Positions 11,936 to 25,259 of a stretch of 64,000 nt of DNA are shown here, one piece after another. Every line of letters starts with the position of its first letter. Position 1 is the stretch's first letter. This DNA is from Zygaena filipendulae (Eukaryota > Arthropoda > Insecta > Lepidoptera > Zygaenidae), in the NCBI GenBank assembly GCA_907165275.2, contig OU015653.1:13546001-13610000 (forward strand), in the 5' to 3' direction. The translations under genes and the position numbers were made by a program. The notes under the pieces were generated by a model, which saw nothing but the letters and a program-made list of their open reading frames with translations, had not been told where the DNA came from and did not search any database.

Positions 11936-14900
11936 CCACCGAGCTAGACCTGCTGGGCGCTTTGTCGCTGCACAACACGTCGCGCGCCGGCGTCAGCGCT
12001 GCGTCGGGCATGCAGCCGCACCACGCCGCCTACACGCTGCAAGGTGAATACCTACACAACCCTGTGTACACTAGGGTGGGTCACTTATGTATGGAGAAAA
12101 AAAAAAGTTTAGTTTTTCTACGGGCACAGTGACAAAACGGTGCTAAATTATGAGTGTAAATATATTATGAAGTTTCATTGCAATCGGAATCAATCTGCTG
12201 CCTCCGGTTTCATTTGGAAATCATCAACACATAATGGTTAAAAAAGGCCTAAGATAGAATAGAAAGGCCTAAGGTCTAAGATAGAATCAAGAAAAGCAAT
12301 GCCGAAATTCGACAGCAAAAAAGATTTCGCCCATAGTTAATCCTTCACTTTAATAATTATTCTTTATAATTTTTCCTGTAAAAATTGTTTCTCCTTGAAC
12401 TTGACCAAACAATTTCGTATTTATCATTGCTAAAAACTATTACGCATGAAATCTGATATCAATAACTTGAGAAAAGCATTAGTACATTTACACTAAAAAA
12501 TCTACTTTTTTTTAATAATAGGGTACTTGCATGAAATTTATAATAAGAAATTGTGTCAATTTTTCAAATATAGAGCCTTAGAAAAGCGTTATCGTGAAAG
12601 ATTTACTAAAAATTTTTCAATAGTTTCCAAAATATTCAACTTTTAATTTTGTGAAACGGAATGTTGCAACGAAACACCAATCACAGCCAAGCTTGACACA
12701 TGACGTCACTTTTATTTTTTTAGGAAACATTTACCTCTTTCAGAGAAGGCAAAAGAAACTAAGTGCATACAGACAACGCATATTTTCCATTTTCTGAAGT
12801 TTTTTACCTTAAAATGCATCGGTAAGATGCATTTCGATTCTTTACAGGAACTTTTGGAAGTAAATCGACACAATTTAACCTTAATTTCGCTTTTGAATAT
12901 TGAAGTTATCTGTCTGTCAGTGTCACATGACCCTGTCAATACGAAAGTGACATTTCTATCACAGATTAATAAGGCATAATTTTGAACAAGTGACGTCATT
13001 ACGCGTTTCGGCGGTAAGGTCTAAAGTAGGAACTTTGAAACGCTCTATTTAATTAATTTATGCATATATTTTTTTTTCTTTTTCTTGCTTTGTTTAAGTA
13101 GGCCATATATCTTTAAAATAGACTGAAAAAAAAATTCATGCAAGTACCCTATTCTATGTCATTCCGGAGGCAATAAAACTTAAAATAATCTAACAAAACT
13201 TTACATATCAATTAACGACGTCATTTGGCACCTTTTTAATGCTGAGCATATTGAAAAAACGAGAAAAAAAAAATTGACCCACCCTAGTGTACACCCTACA
13301 GCTAGGGTTGATAACCCTAGACCCTAGACCGAACACACCCGGAAGGACTAAGAAATCGGGCCGGGAGAGGGGATCGGGCATCGCAACAACAATGGGCATG
13401 TTGACTAATTTTTATTTTTTAGTCTGTCTTATAGATTATAAAAAAATATTGGACACGTATTTTTTCTTTTTTTACGTAATCAAAAATAACGGCGATATAT
13501 TGAGTTGAAATTTCGCGTGACGTCACTATTCTGACAGTTTGTATGGCGGTTTTGGCGGTTAGTGACGTCACGACCCCCTCACCGTAAACTTTAATGTGCT
13601 TTATCTCTGTATATTTTAATTTATTTGAAAAAGAAAAAAATACGTGTCTATTGTTTTTTTATTTTCTAACTGGCGGACTAATTAGAATTTTGATTTTCAA
13701 AAGTAGTCCACATCCCTATTCCTTCCTATAACTTGTAAAGATTTCTGCATTTATCGTTAAGTTAATGTGATGCCAATTAAAGATTATGTACTGCGTATTG
13801 AACGATTGTAATCTTAAGAGAGGGCGAGTGTCGCGAATCGTGATGCTGAGACGAACCAGTTTAAATTGGCACACTGTGTGGTGCGAGGGAAGAGAAGCGC
13901 AGAGACAGGGCAGCCAGAATACCTTTGTGCAAAACATATTTTTATTTTATCAATGACTATTTAATTGATTTAAAAAACTGAGAATTTAATGCTGGCCGCG
14001 AGCTCGAAAGGTTGAACATTTTTCCCAGGGTCTCCCGTTCATTGTGGGTAGGTTAGCAACTCTTGTTGAGACATAGAGTGACGTTCAGCGCCCACAGTCG
14101 TGGAACTGAAAATGTTTTTTTTTTTTAAGCCGATTGGTCAGACATTGTGGTTGTACAATAAAGAGATCACGTTCACGTTCAGTTGCTGTAAATACTAGAT
14201 AATTTTAGGAAAACAGTGGTTAATATTTAAAATTTACAGTTTAGGAATTCCGAAATTCACGTGGAGAAATCCGTAAACAAAAAAAACACTAACCTACTGA
14301 AATAATGATTGTGGTAGCCCTACGCTAGCTAGTACAACCTTCCATTAGTGCAAGGCCTCACCTCTTCACATTTTAATGGCACACTCGCCCCCCACATGTG
14401 CTATCTTGTGTCTTACGATACAACTCGCTTTATTGCTCCATACCTACTTACTATCTATAGAGTTTTGTTTCCGGATCGTAAATGCTAGGCAGTAGGCAGA
14501 TTGATATAATGGGTTTGTCAACCAAATTTATTTTAGTTTTAAATCCGTCTTGTAAATTAATGAAAAATATTGGATACGTATTTTTTTAGTTTTTATGTAA
14601 TGAAAAAATAACGGAGATACATTAAGTACAAATATCGCGTGACGTCACGCCGTGCTGCAGTTTATATCACGTTATGACGTAAGAGCCCCACTCCTAAACT
14701 TTAATGCGTTTTATCTTAGTTTTTTTTTTATTTGAAAAAGCAAAAAATACGTGTCTATTATTTTTTTTATTATCTCACTGACGGACTAAATAGAATTTCG
14801 ATTTTCATACCCCAGAAAACTACCCTATTTTATTTAGTTAATATTTTAAAAGTGCAAACGTATAGGTGAGATTGTTTGTTCACCTTTTAAGTCGCTACAG

Positions 14901-17900
14901 AGTAATCCATACTCAAGATTTTTTACACAGAGATACAATTTACTAACTCCGTGACGAGGTGGATCCAATCTACTCGTACATCCTCAAAATATTCGTATGT
15001 TTTTGCGCAACATAAATTCAAAGTAAATTGATTGAGTATTCCAATCATACCTTTACAATAACACGAACAAAATTCTCTGATACAACAAAAATATTTGCAG
15101 CCTCATCACAGAAACATATCGCTGATGTGTAATATAAATAACTACCTATGTAAGTTACAAATTATTTTCCAATAACACTGATCGTGCGCACTTCCTAAAC
15201 CGCGAGCCGACGCACGTGTCCATTGTGTTGTTCCCCGGACCCGCCCTAACAACCTTTGTTGCCTGAAGAGAAGTCAAAGATTTCATGGCTTATGGGAAAT
15301 CCCTCGATCCACTCCAATGGTAAGGGCGCTAACTGAGAGGGTAGCTCTATATTGTTAAATGAAAAAGATTTCTTCAACCCCTGATAGATCTTATAGATAA
15401 AAGTTTTGGGAACTTATGTATGATAATAACGCAGTACAAAATCTTGATTTATTTCGTTACTATTTTATTTCTACGTATTTAATAACTATAAGTAGTACAT
15501 ACAATCAAAAACCTCCGTGACAGACGGACCCTGGAGTGGTCATAAAAGTGTTCGGTTTTACCATTCAGAAACGGAGTCAAAGATAATATACGTATTTTTT
15601 AGTTAACTAGATGTGATATAAACTTTTTAGACACGTAAAAAATTTTTTTGTTAATGTAATAATAGGCGGTCTTATCGCTCAAAACGATCTCCAGACACCA
15701 TAAATATATGTTAGGTACATTAAATATATTTGGCGTATAAATTTTAATATGTTGTGCAATTTTGGATAATGAGCTATAATTTTTGTAAACTCGCTTATAC
15801 CTAAATCGGATTTAAATCAAATAAATAAATGATGAAACCAGACAAGTGACTTGCTTATAAATAGAATTTAACAGAATGATTAAACGTAGGTAATGCGGAG
15901 TTTTCCGAGTGCTAAATAGCTGTAACATGTCAACAGGAGGGTCTGGGATCTCTCATAATGAACGTAATCCCATAACACCAGACCGGTGCGGTAGGAGTGC
16001 GTGAATTGAATGTAGTCCGTCCCTGGGCGACAAAGTGCAGACACCCCACTCCCGGACGATCCCATTCCCGCAGTTATCCGTAATCCTGGTAAATACAGGC
16101 GCACCCACGATGCAGTGCTGGCCATGATGGACTCGCCATATATATGTACCTATTGCGACACGACACCTATCGGCTGCACTACTCAGTAAGGGCTGCCAAC
16201 TGTGCCAATTCTAAATTGTTTCTTTTAAAACAATTCACTATTTGGCATCGGTAGAAACTGTGCAATTACTATTTTGCTTTATTTAACTTTGAACGTAGAA
16301 CTTTTAAGTTTACTTTGACGTTGTTTGTTAGACCGTTGGTGAATACTTTTTATGTAAACGATTTTTTATCGCAGTAAAGTGAAATAATGCAAAAATTAGA
16401 CTTCGGCAATTAGGGAAATTAATTTAATTATGACAGCCCTATGAACTCGGACCCGCAAAAATTCAGCCACGGCCCACGTTACACTTTTGCACGCCATAAT
16501 CCACACCATTACGCAAAGCTCGTAATTGTCGAGGGGTGTCAGCCCTAATTGCCATATGGGGACCGCCCTGAGGTCCGTATTGTCAAACCGTTCGGTGCTT
16601 AGTGTCCTTGGCGGGCGTCGCGTCTGTGTCACATGTCAAATACAATGTTTGGTTGTCTCTTCCATCACGTACGAATAGTTATTGCTTATATTTTTTATTG
16701 TGTTTAAATTAGGGAATTAAAATCACGTGAAATCTATTTCCGAATTTGTCAAATTTGCTTACTAACCTTAACTTATTACGTTATTCATAAAATCCATTTA
16801 CATGTCAAATTCTCTCTTTTTATAAAAGTAAACGATAAAAAAATAAAACCAATTAAATATAAAGATAGTATATTTATGTAGACATTGTACTACAAAAATG
16901 TATAACTAAATAAAAGTTGGTTAATATTATAGAATACTTACCTAAATTGAGACATTATTATTTAGATACAATATAATATATTGTTATATTCCTCTAAATG
17001 GTTTTATGGTTTTATAGCAGACTATAGCTGACGACGAGATAGAAGCTACTTTTGTGCATTCTATCTCGTCGTCTGCTATAAAATTATTGGCACGAACATG
17101 GAACGGATACATCTATTGCACAAAAGTAGCATAGATGGGATTTTTCGCAAATTATTATTTGCTGATCTTAAGTTATGTAGAAGAAGAAGAAGAAGAAGAA
17201 GTTATGTACTGGTTCCATGTTGCAGATAAAAATCTCTCCAAAGTTTTGCGTGACCTTGTGACATGACGATTACGTTCTTTAGTTTTCTATATGCGTTAAC
17301 GATTACATAGATTATCAACCTAGGTTGGTTTTCAAATCCTTTGAAAGTGCAAAGTCTACTGATTACTATATTTATAAACTAGCTGTTCCCCGCGGTTTCA
17401 CCCGCGTTAATTCCGGAGTTCTTGCGGGAATTCCGGGATAAAATCTACCCTTATGTCTTTCTCTGTATCCTGAACGTGTACGCAAAATTTCATGATGATC
17501 GGTTGAGCCGTTAAGGCGTGAAAGCGTAACAGGCAGACAGATTTACTTTCACATTTATAATATTAGTAGGGATAAGTACACAAAAATAAGCCCTTGGGCC
17601 CTACCACCATTTCTATATAGCATCGTCTTGCTACATATAACCAACACCACAATTTCACCCATTGTGATTTCGACTTAAAATTAAATTATTCTTCATTGAA
17701 ATTAAAACGATGTGCTGTCATACCCAGCAACCAGCAGGAGACAGAAAATAGCTCAGTCATTTATAACAAACACTTTGGAAACGCCTTGCCGATGTCAACG
17801 GCAAAGAAACTGAACCGTACCACGGGCAAAGAGAGTTACTTCCACCATTTTTGATTGTCTATTATTATTGTGGTATTAGTTTAATTTGGTTCAAACCAAG

Positions 17901-20900
17901 AATATAAACAAAATGACCGGTTATTATGATTTGCTCGTGTAGTTTGTTTTCCAGATTGAAATTTGAAAGAGACTGTGGACCGCGATTTATTTGCAAAGTA
18001 TGCATGCTCGTCGATTGTCTTTGAAGTTTGCCTTCCTAAAGACGACATCTGCATGGTAATAATAAAAAACAAATAAAAGGTCGTAATAATGAAATTAAAG
18101 CCATGTACATGTGACAGAAGTAAAAACTCTTGGCATCGGAATCGTTACGTTTAAAAAGACTTCATTACCAGAACTTAGGTAGGTATATCTAGACGTTTTG
18201 CACTAAGATCAAAGACATTCTATATAATAAATAAGTATCATTGACTAAGATATTATATCATATTTTGCTTATACAGATATCTTACATAATTATGATATTT
18301 AACTTATACAGATGTCTTGCAATGTAACGCAAAAAACTATAGGTACGAATACAACTCAAATCCGACCTTGAAATTTTACTCTCGTCGCGCCCAAAAAAGC
18401 CAATAGCGGAAAGCTATTATGGAATAGCCAAATAATAAGTTGGCTGATAATTGTATTGCGATTACTTAATGAATTGCTTATAAAAGCATGGGAATTCATT
18501 CATAACGTAACGACTACTCTACCTAATTTATGAAAGTCATTAGGCGACTGCAAAGTAAAGAGACCACAGAGAAAATAATTGATTAACTAGAGAGGAAATT
18601 TGTACAGCTGTACACGGAACAGGTGGGCCACGGTTGTAAATGAAGTTATAGATTTATAGCAAATGCTCTAACTTTCCCAAAATTTCCACTTATTTTCCAC
18701 AATAATACCAAAACTGTCAAGTTTTTGTTCAAATAAAACGTAACCAAATTGCGTTTAATACGTTTGTTACGTAAATTTTTTTGCGTGATGAGTAATTTTG
18801 TATGCAAAAATCTTCTTCTTCTTCTTTAATAATGGCGTCTATAATTATAATTTGCCAATGGCAATGTTTCTTAATAATAAAAATCTCTTCATCCACTTCT
18901 TTAATTATGGCGAAACGCCAATGACAATGTTAGATTGTTCCCCAAGTTAAGACATGACTCTCTTGAAAGCCAGTTTCCTGATCAGGGTCCAAAATAGATG
19001 CTGAAAAGTGACTGAAATAATGAAGACAACGTGACACGCGTGTTTTCGGTACGGCTTTCACTCGTCAACAACCTAGGTTGATATGTCAACATGTTGACAC
19101 GACTGTACCTATCAGCTGTCGAAGTTCACGCGAGCCGCTGCATTGGACTGACCTTTGAAAGTTCCATGGACACGCCAATGTGTTAAATCACCCGAAAGCA
19201 CTTCTATTTGCTTCTATACTTATATTACAAAGGAAGGAAGGTGGTAAGTTTGTATCTTTGGCTCTACCGGACCGATTCTAAGGGCTGCTGAGTGATATAG
19301 AGAAATTTTTAGAGTTCTCGAGGCAGTCCCGAAATGCACGTGAGTCCGCGCTGGAACCGCGCGTTATAATAGTATTTCCTAAAACGTGACTATATAGAAA
19401 CAAAAGATAACTATAGGTTTGTACATTGGGTATCATAATATATTTCTTTTACCATTGCGTGTAGGTTCATTACAGTCAAGTATGAATCCTAAAATTAATG
19501 GAATCGCATTCGAAGCACGCAAAGTGATTCAATTTTACGGGTGTTGTAACCAGCTTAACACGTCTCTTGCCGCGTAAATTCGCTCTTTTCCTCGCGTCTT
19601 TATATGCTTCAATTTCAAACGGAATTTTGAATGAAACTGAGGCCTATGTGTAATATCTTTTTGTTTTTAATGAACAAGGAAATTTTGATCTATGCAGTTA
19701 TTCTAGATGCACTACCCGATCTAGGTAATTTCCTTGTTTTACCCGATATCAGCTTTCTAGCACGTTTACCTTATTTCATTATGTAAGTCTTTTAGCAGTT
19801 GGAAAGTTTGTCTCGTTTGTGTGACTGAAGAATAATGAACCGAAATTCTACTGAAATTTTGCCAGGAAGAAATTTATTCCACGCTTCTTGGGGTGAAAAA
19901 AATGAGGTCTCATTTCTGACTGCAATAAAAATCGGCCACTGACATTCACAAAACGACCCCAGCGGCGTGTTTTGGTTTAATTAAATCCCCCGCCGTCGAC
20001 ATTCAACCAGTTCAACCATTATGTTAGTTTCAATCTCCGCAAATATTTGTCATCTCTGTGTAAACACTTTATCGGATGACTCCCCGCGGTGCATTTATTT
20101 ATTGCATCGCAATTGACACACGGCTTTGTTCGATTTCTTTTCTAAATATGTATAATATTTAGTAGGTACCCATACCTATCTATTTTATTATTATATATAG
20201 TGGTGCAATTCATTTTTATTTCTTTCACTTCCTTTCCCGCGGTTTCACCCGCGTTAATTTTGGTGTCCCTGCGGGAATTCCGGGACAAAGTCCTTCCCTG
20301 TACCCCTGACAACGTGTACGCAAAATTTCATAATGATCGGTTGAGCCGTTAAGACGTGAAAGCGTAACAGACAGACAGGATTACTTTCGCATTTATAACA
20401 TTAGTAGGGATTGTAGAGGTCTTTATAAAGTTTGTGTTTGTAGAGTTTGTGTTGGTTTATGATATTTAGGTGATTTGACGGAAGTTTTTGTTTTCCTGCA
20501 AATGTCTTAAAATCACTGATTATAATAATCATAATTTTAACCGACACTTTTAATTTTACTTTTCACTATGAAAATTAAATTTTCGAAGAAAGAAAAGCAA
20601 TTATTCTTTTCTGTTAGTGATTCATAGACTTCGTAATGATTTGACATTTCCTGATAATATAAAACTTCCTCAAATAAAATCGAACGCCACCCTCGACGCA
20701 GCAGCAAACGCATTGTTATTTCAGCAACAGTCGAATAAAATATGATGCAATTTTTAAATTTTTAAATTTATTTAATTTATTTTAATTTTTTTTAAATTAA
20801 TTTTTAAATTTTTTGTATTTATCCCCTCACAATAACACACGCAACTTGAGGGTGCAAGTTGCCAATATATCTAGAGCCTTTATAAAACTTCTTATCGTAT

Positions 20901-23900
20901 AAAAGTAATATGGAAGACATAAGATCTAAACATAGTGGCGAAACAGACGCCGTTGCCGTCTAATTGATATTAAATAATCATAGTTTAAGAGGGGAGATTG
21001 CGAAAGGGATGCAATTCTTGCATTATTTATTTTGATACGCAGCACATTCAAATGAAAATATACGTAACTAGATTATGTAATCACGATTATCTTGACTTTT
21101 TTAGAACTTTTCAGTAGGTATCGTATGTATCAGAAATCTACTGTAAAAAAGGACAAAGTTTTCATTATACTTCTTAAAAACTCTACTCTACTTCTACTTC
21201 TCTCATTCAAATATGATACTTTAACATCTTCCCTTATTTCGGTTCTGTATGAGGGTTCGTCAAGGTCTGTTTGATCAATAACATTTTTTGGACAAAACAT
21301 ATTCTAAGAAACTGGAGTGATTTCAGTGCGGGTTGAATATTTATTATATTATCTACTGGATTCCTTTGCTTACGCAACGTCTCGTCTGCCCAATTTCTGA
21401 GAAAGCCTCGCTAATATTCATTTTGTTTTGCTTCAATCTCGTACTCTAATATAGGTATGTTGTAGTAGAATGTAATTGCCTATAACCCAGCAAATCTACA
21501 TAATTTTTGCTATTACGCCGTTTCTAGGAGGATATACAACATTTTAGTCACTTTTTTAACATCTTTATAATGCACAATTCACATGTTACACTAAACTGCC
21601 AATCTTGGGTAGGTATTCACTTACATGTTAATTTAAAAGAGAAAAATAGGTAAATAATTTTGTTTATTGTGATGTATAATCTAATAACTACTATACTTAC
21701 ATCACAATGAGTTTTTGGCGGGAACCAAAGATGGCGGTTCCATCATTAATTTACGCATCGGTGAAAAGATTGTAACAGTGGATTTTGTTGTTTCAAGGTG
21801 CTGTATTAGACAATAATGTTTGCAATGGTGGTTTTTTATGTGCGTGAGCGAGACGATAATATGTATGTGCTCAAAGAACACTGAGAAAGATTTTACAAAC
21901 TATAGCACTGAGATTTGCAATTTAAAACCGTACGACTTTAATAAATAGATACACATTTATTTTATTTCAAACTGACTAAACGCAATACATGCGAAAGCCC
22001 GTAACAAGGTAAAGAAGAAAGTCACATACTCACATTCCACATGATAAGACGTGCCATAAAGTACAAAAAGGTACTATAAAATGACCTGTAGGTAAGATTT
22101 AACAATAAACAGCCTGCCGTGTGAATCTCGCCACGGTCCCCTTCCGCTCGATTTACCCCGGCGCGCCGCCCGTCCCCGGGGGGCAGTCGCGTCATACCCT
22201 GGCTGATATTATTTCGTCACCCTTAGTCCACCCTCACCTAAATCTCTATGGCCACCGCTGACTTTATTACATGCTCGTTTGTAGCGCCCCGCCGCCGGCC
22301 CCACGTCCGAATGAAATATTTTCATTACCGTCTCGGTAAATGATTTGGGAATTCGTCAAATGATGCCAATTGGTGACTGTAGGGTTACTCCTTGACAGTT
22401 TAATCTGTAGTTACTCGATTGCGTCAAGAGTAAGCCGGTTGGTTTCCCAAAGTACCTACACCTAAGTATATTTTCTATATTTCAACATTAACAGGTATTT
22501 TATATCATCTAATATGACTAAACAATAATTAATGCCAGACATGCACTTAGACTAATTAAATACCTACTTTTAACAATATGCTTTGCTTCGGTTCTTTTGA
22601 TAGAGGGGGAAGATAAAAATGACAATATACATTACTAATCTATACTATATCCTTACTAATATTATAAATGCGAAAGTTTGTATGTATGGATGGATGTTTG
22701 TTACTCTTTCACGCAAAAACTACTGGATGGATTTAAATGAAACTTTACAATAATATAGCTTATACATCAGATTAACACATAGGGTACTTTTTATCCCGGA
22801 ATTCCCGCGGGAACTCTGAAATTAACGCGGGTGAAACCGCGGGGCACAACTAGTAGTGTAATCTCTATAGCGTTCTATAGCGTTAACAATTTAAAGCTAT
22901 AGAACCTTCCTGTCACGTGGTCACTAAAAATCGTCCAACTATTGCGTTACCACGATACTTCCCTTAATTTTGGCAGATCTCGATGTGTACGAGTTATGTG
23001 CTTCACCGTTTTCTAGGGGACTCTAGATCACTGCAAGTGGAGGGCGCTGCGTTCGAGCGCGCCGCGGAGCTGCTGCGGCGCTCCCCGGAGTTCACGGTGC
23101 TGGCCGCGCTGCGTCAGGAGCCCGCCAACTCCGGCACCATACTGTCCTTCTCGCACGGATACAACAGGTGATATATCATATACATGTGAAACAAATAGAC
23201 TCTACATCCTTCTCGCACGTATACACCAGCTCCATGAAGTTTGAACTTTTGATTGGATGATTCTATGGTCACCACCTGATGTAAAACGATACGCGTCATA
23301 GTTTTCTATAGCGTTCATGATTATAGCTTGTCAACTTGGCTAAGGGGGTAGGTGATGTACTCTATATTCAGCAACTCGATGACACCGAGTCACAAAAGCA
23401 AAAGAGAAATCGGTTTGGTTTATGAAATGCGTGGAAATAAATTTTTGGATCCACGTAGGTCTTTTTTTACGTATCCACCATTTTCTACAACTAGATGAAA
23501 GGCTTTTCCACTCTGACCTGACGTTACCTATAAATATATGTGAGTTCTACTGCGGCTCCTGCGACGACATCGAGTATTGAACATATTTAGACCAACCCGC
23601 CAACTTTTCGTTGGTCTTTCCCCCTCGAAACAGCTCTGGTGGACCCCATTCTGAGGAAATTCTCGTCCATCCCGTATAGTTCATGTGGAGAACGTGTCCA
23701 GCCCAGCCAGTCCCACTTTGCTATTATTACGTTTACTTTTTTGTTATAATATGATTTATTTTTAATATTAACGATGGTTCGAGTAGAGGATTGGATGAAG
23801 CGGTGCGCCGGGCGGAGCGGGCGCGGTCAGGCGCGGCGCCGGGCGGCGGCGGTGCGGGCGGCGCGGGCGGCGGTCACGGTGAGTTCTAGGTCTCAGTATC

Positions 23901-25259
23901 GCGGCGCGCGCACGCCCCGGGCCCGGCCGGCCGGCGGCGTGCCCGCGCGCGCACACGGGAGTAACATGTATCTTGGAATGTCCTGTGCCTCGGAATGTCG
24001 CCCTCGTCTCGCGAGCGGCCCGCATGCGCCCGCGCCCTCCCTGCCGCCCGTCTGTGTTCTGTCTTGTGTTGTATCTGTCCGAACGCTCCTCACGACTCGC
24101 CTGTCAATGTGTACCTGGTTGTTGTTGTATGTCGCGCGACCTGACGGGGGACGCCGCGCCGCCGCGCTCGGCCGCACTTGCATTCCAAGCGACATGGGAA
24201 TCCGTACCGGGCGTCTCGCGCTGCGTCCGATACCGTCGGCCCGGCTTCTCGTCGACCGGCACCGTTCACGGACCCAACGCGAGACGCTTCCGATTTCTTC
24301 GTATAGCGATCGATGAGACCGTCTAGCCACTCTGTGAACACCGAACGCGATCCGTTCCGAGGTACATGGTCCCCTATCCCGGCCGAGCGATATTGAGACG
24401 TAGAGCGAGCCGAGCCCGCGCCGCGGCCGATCCTGCGCCGTCCGCCCTTCGCATATATGTGTCGTTTGCTTTGTTTGTGTGTACCTCGGAACAGTTCGCG
24501 TCGCGGCGGCGGGAATCGTTCCGGGCGCGATGCGTTGCGTCGCGCGTTGCATCGTGAGGGTGGTGCGCAGGTACCTGGAGGTGCAGTCGAGCGGACGCCG
24601 CGACGAGGTGCGGCTACACTACGTGGCGGCGGGGGAGGCGGCGGGCGCGACGCGCGTCGAGACCTTCCCCTTCCGGCTGGCGGACGGCGCATGGCACCGG
24701 CTCGCGCTGGCCGTGTCGGGCGCGCAGGCCACGCTCTACGTGGACTGCCACCCGCTCTACCGCCGCCTCATCACGCCGCCCGACAGGAACTTCACGCAGC
24801 CCCTGCTCACGCTCTGGGTCGGACAGAGGAACAGCAAACATTCCTTATTCAAGGTGCGAACGAAATTCGATTTTCGAAATCTAACCTTACTAGTTGTTCC
24901 TCAAGGATTCACGCGCGATAATTTCAGAATTCCCGAGCTAAAAGTGACCTGTATACTTTTCTGTACCCATAACAATGTATATGCAAAATTAAATGGTAAT
25001 CGGTTGAGTAGTTATGAGAAAGCGTTATAAACAATTAAATTCAAATTCAGATGAAGCATATTCATAATACAAATGATACTATTTACAAATCGTCTCGTTT
25101 TAGGGTACACTTCAAGACGTAAGACTAATTAGTGGACCACATGGCTACCTGGCGCAATGCCCGGGACTAGACTCGGAATGTCCCACGTGCGGACAATTCG
25201 CTCTGCTGCAGGCCACTGTGCAAGAGCTTACTGCGCATATCCACGACTTATCGCTAAAG
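11936..25259 (+). CDS. NELL: NELL N-terminal TSPN/LamG domain and coiled-coil exons
   Basis: Exons 11936-12043, 23017-23167, 24571-24853 and 25104-25259. Visible family landmarks are TELDLL near the start, [66 protein letters not shown] and [14 protein letters not shown] pair and a leucine-rich [19 protein letters not shown] helix follow, equivalent to the short coiled coil of vertebrate NELL. In the 23017 exon an earlier AG (22,976) would hit an in-frame stop, which fixes the start at 23017 (phase 1). The 23167/24571 junction splits an Arg codon. Confidence 0.93.

Noticed and set aside
13305..13335. Telomere-like CCCTAGACCCTAGACC
   Set aside because: Only two to three units and not the insect TTAGG repeat.
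15880..16640. Two moderate-GC minus-strand open frames (81 and 78 aa)
   Set aside because: No domain or splice support; possibly decayed transposon or conserved non-coding DNA.
22976..23016. Alternative earlier acceptor for the second recognised NELL exon
   Set aside because: The frame [16 protein letters not shown] runs into an in-frame stop; 23,017 keeps the reading frame.
23768..24692. Long overlapping open frames on both strands (up to about 219 aa)
   Set aside because: Arg/Pro/Ala-rich composition, no family motif and open in several frames at once; explained by the CpG-rich sequence.
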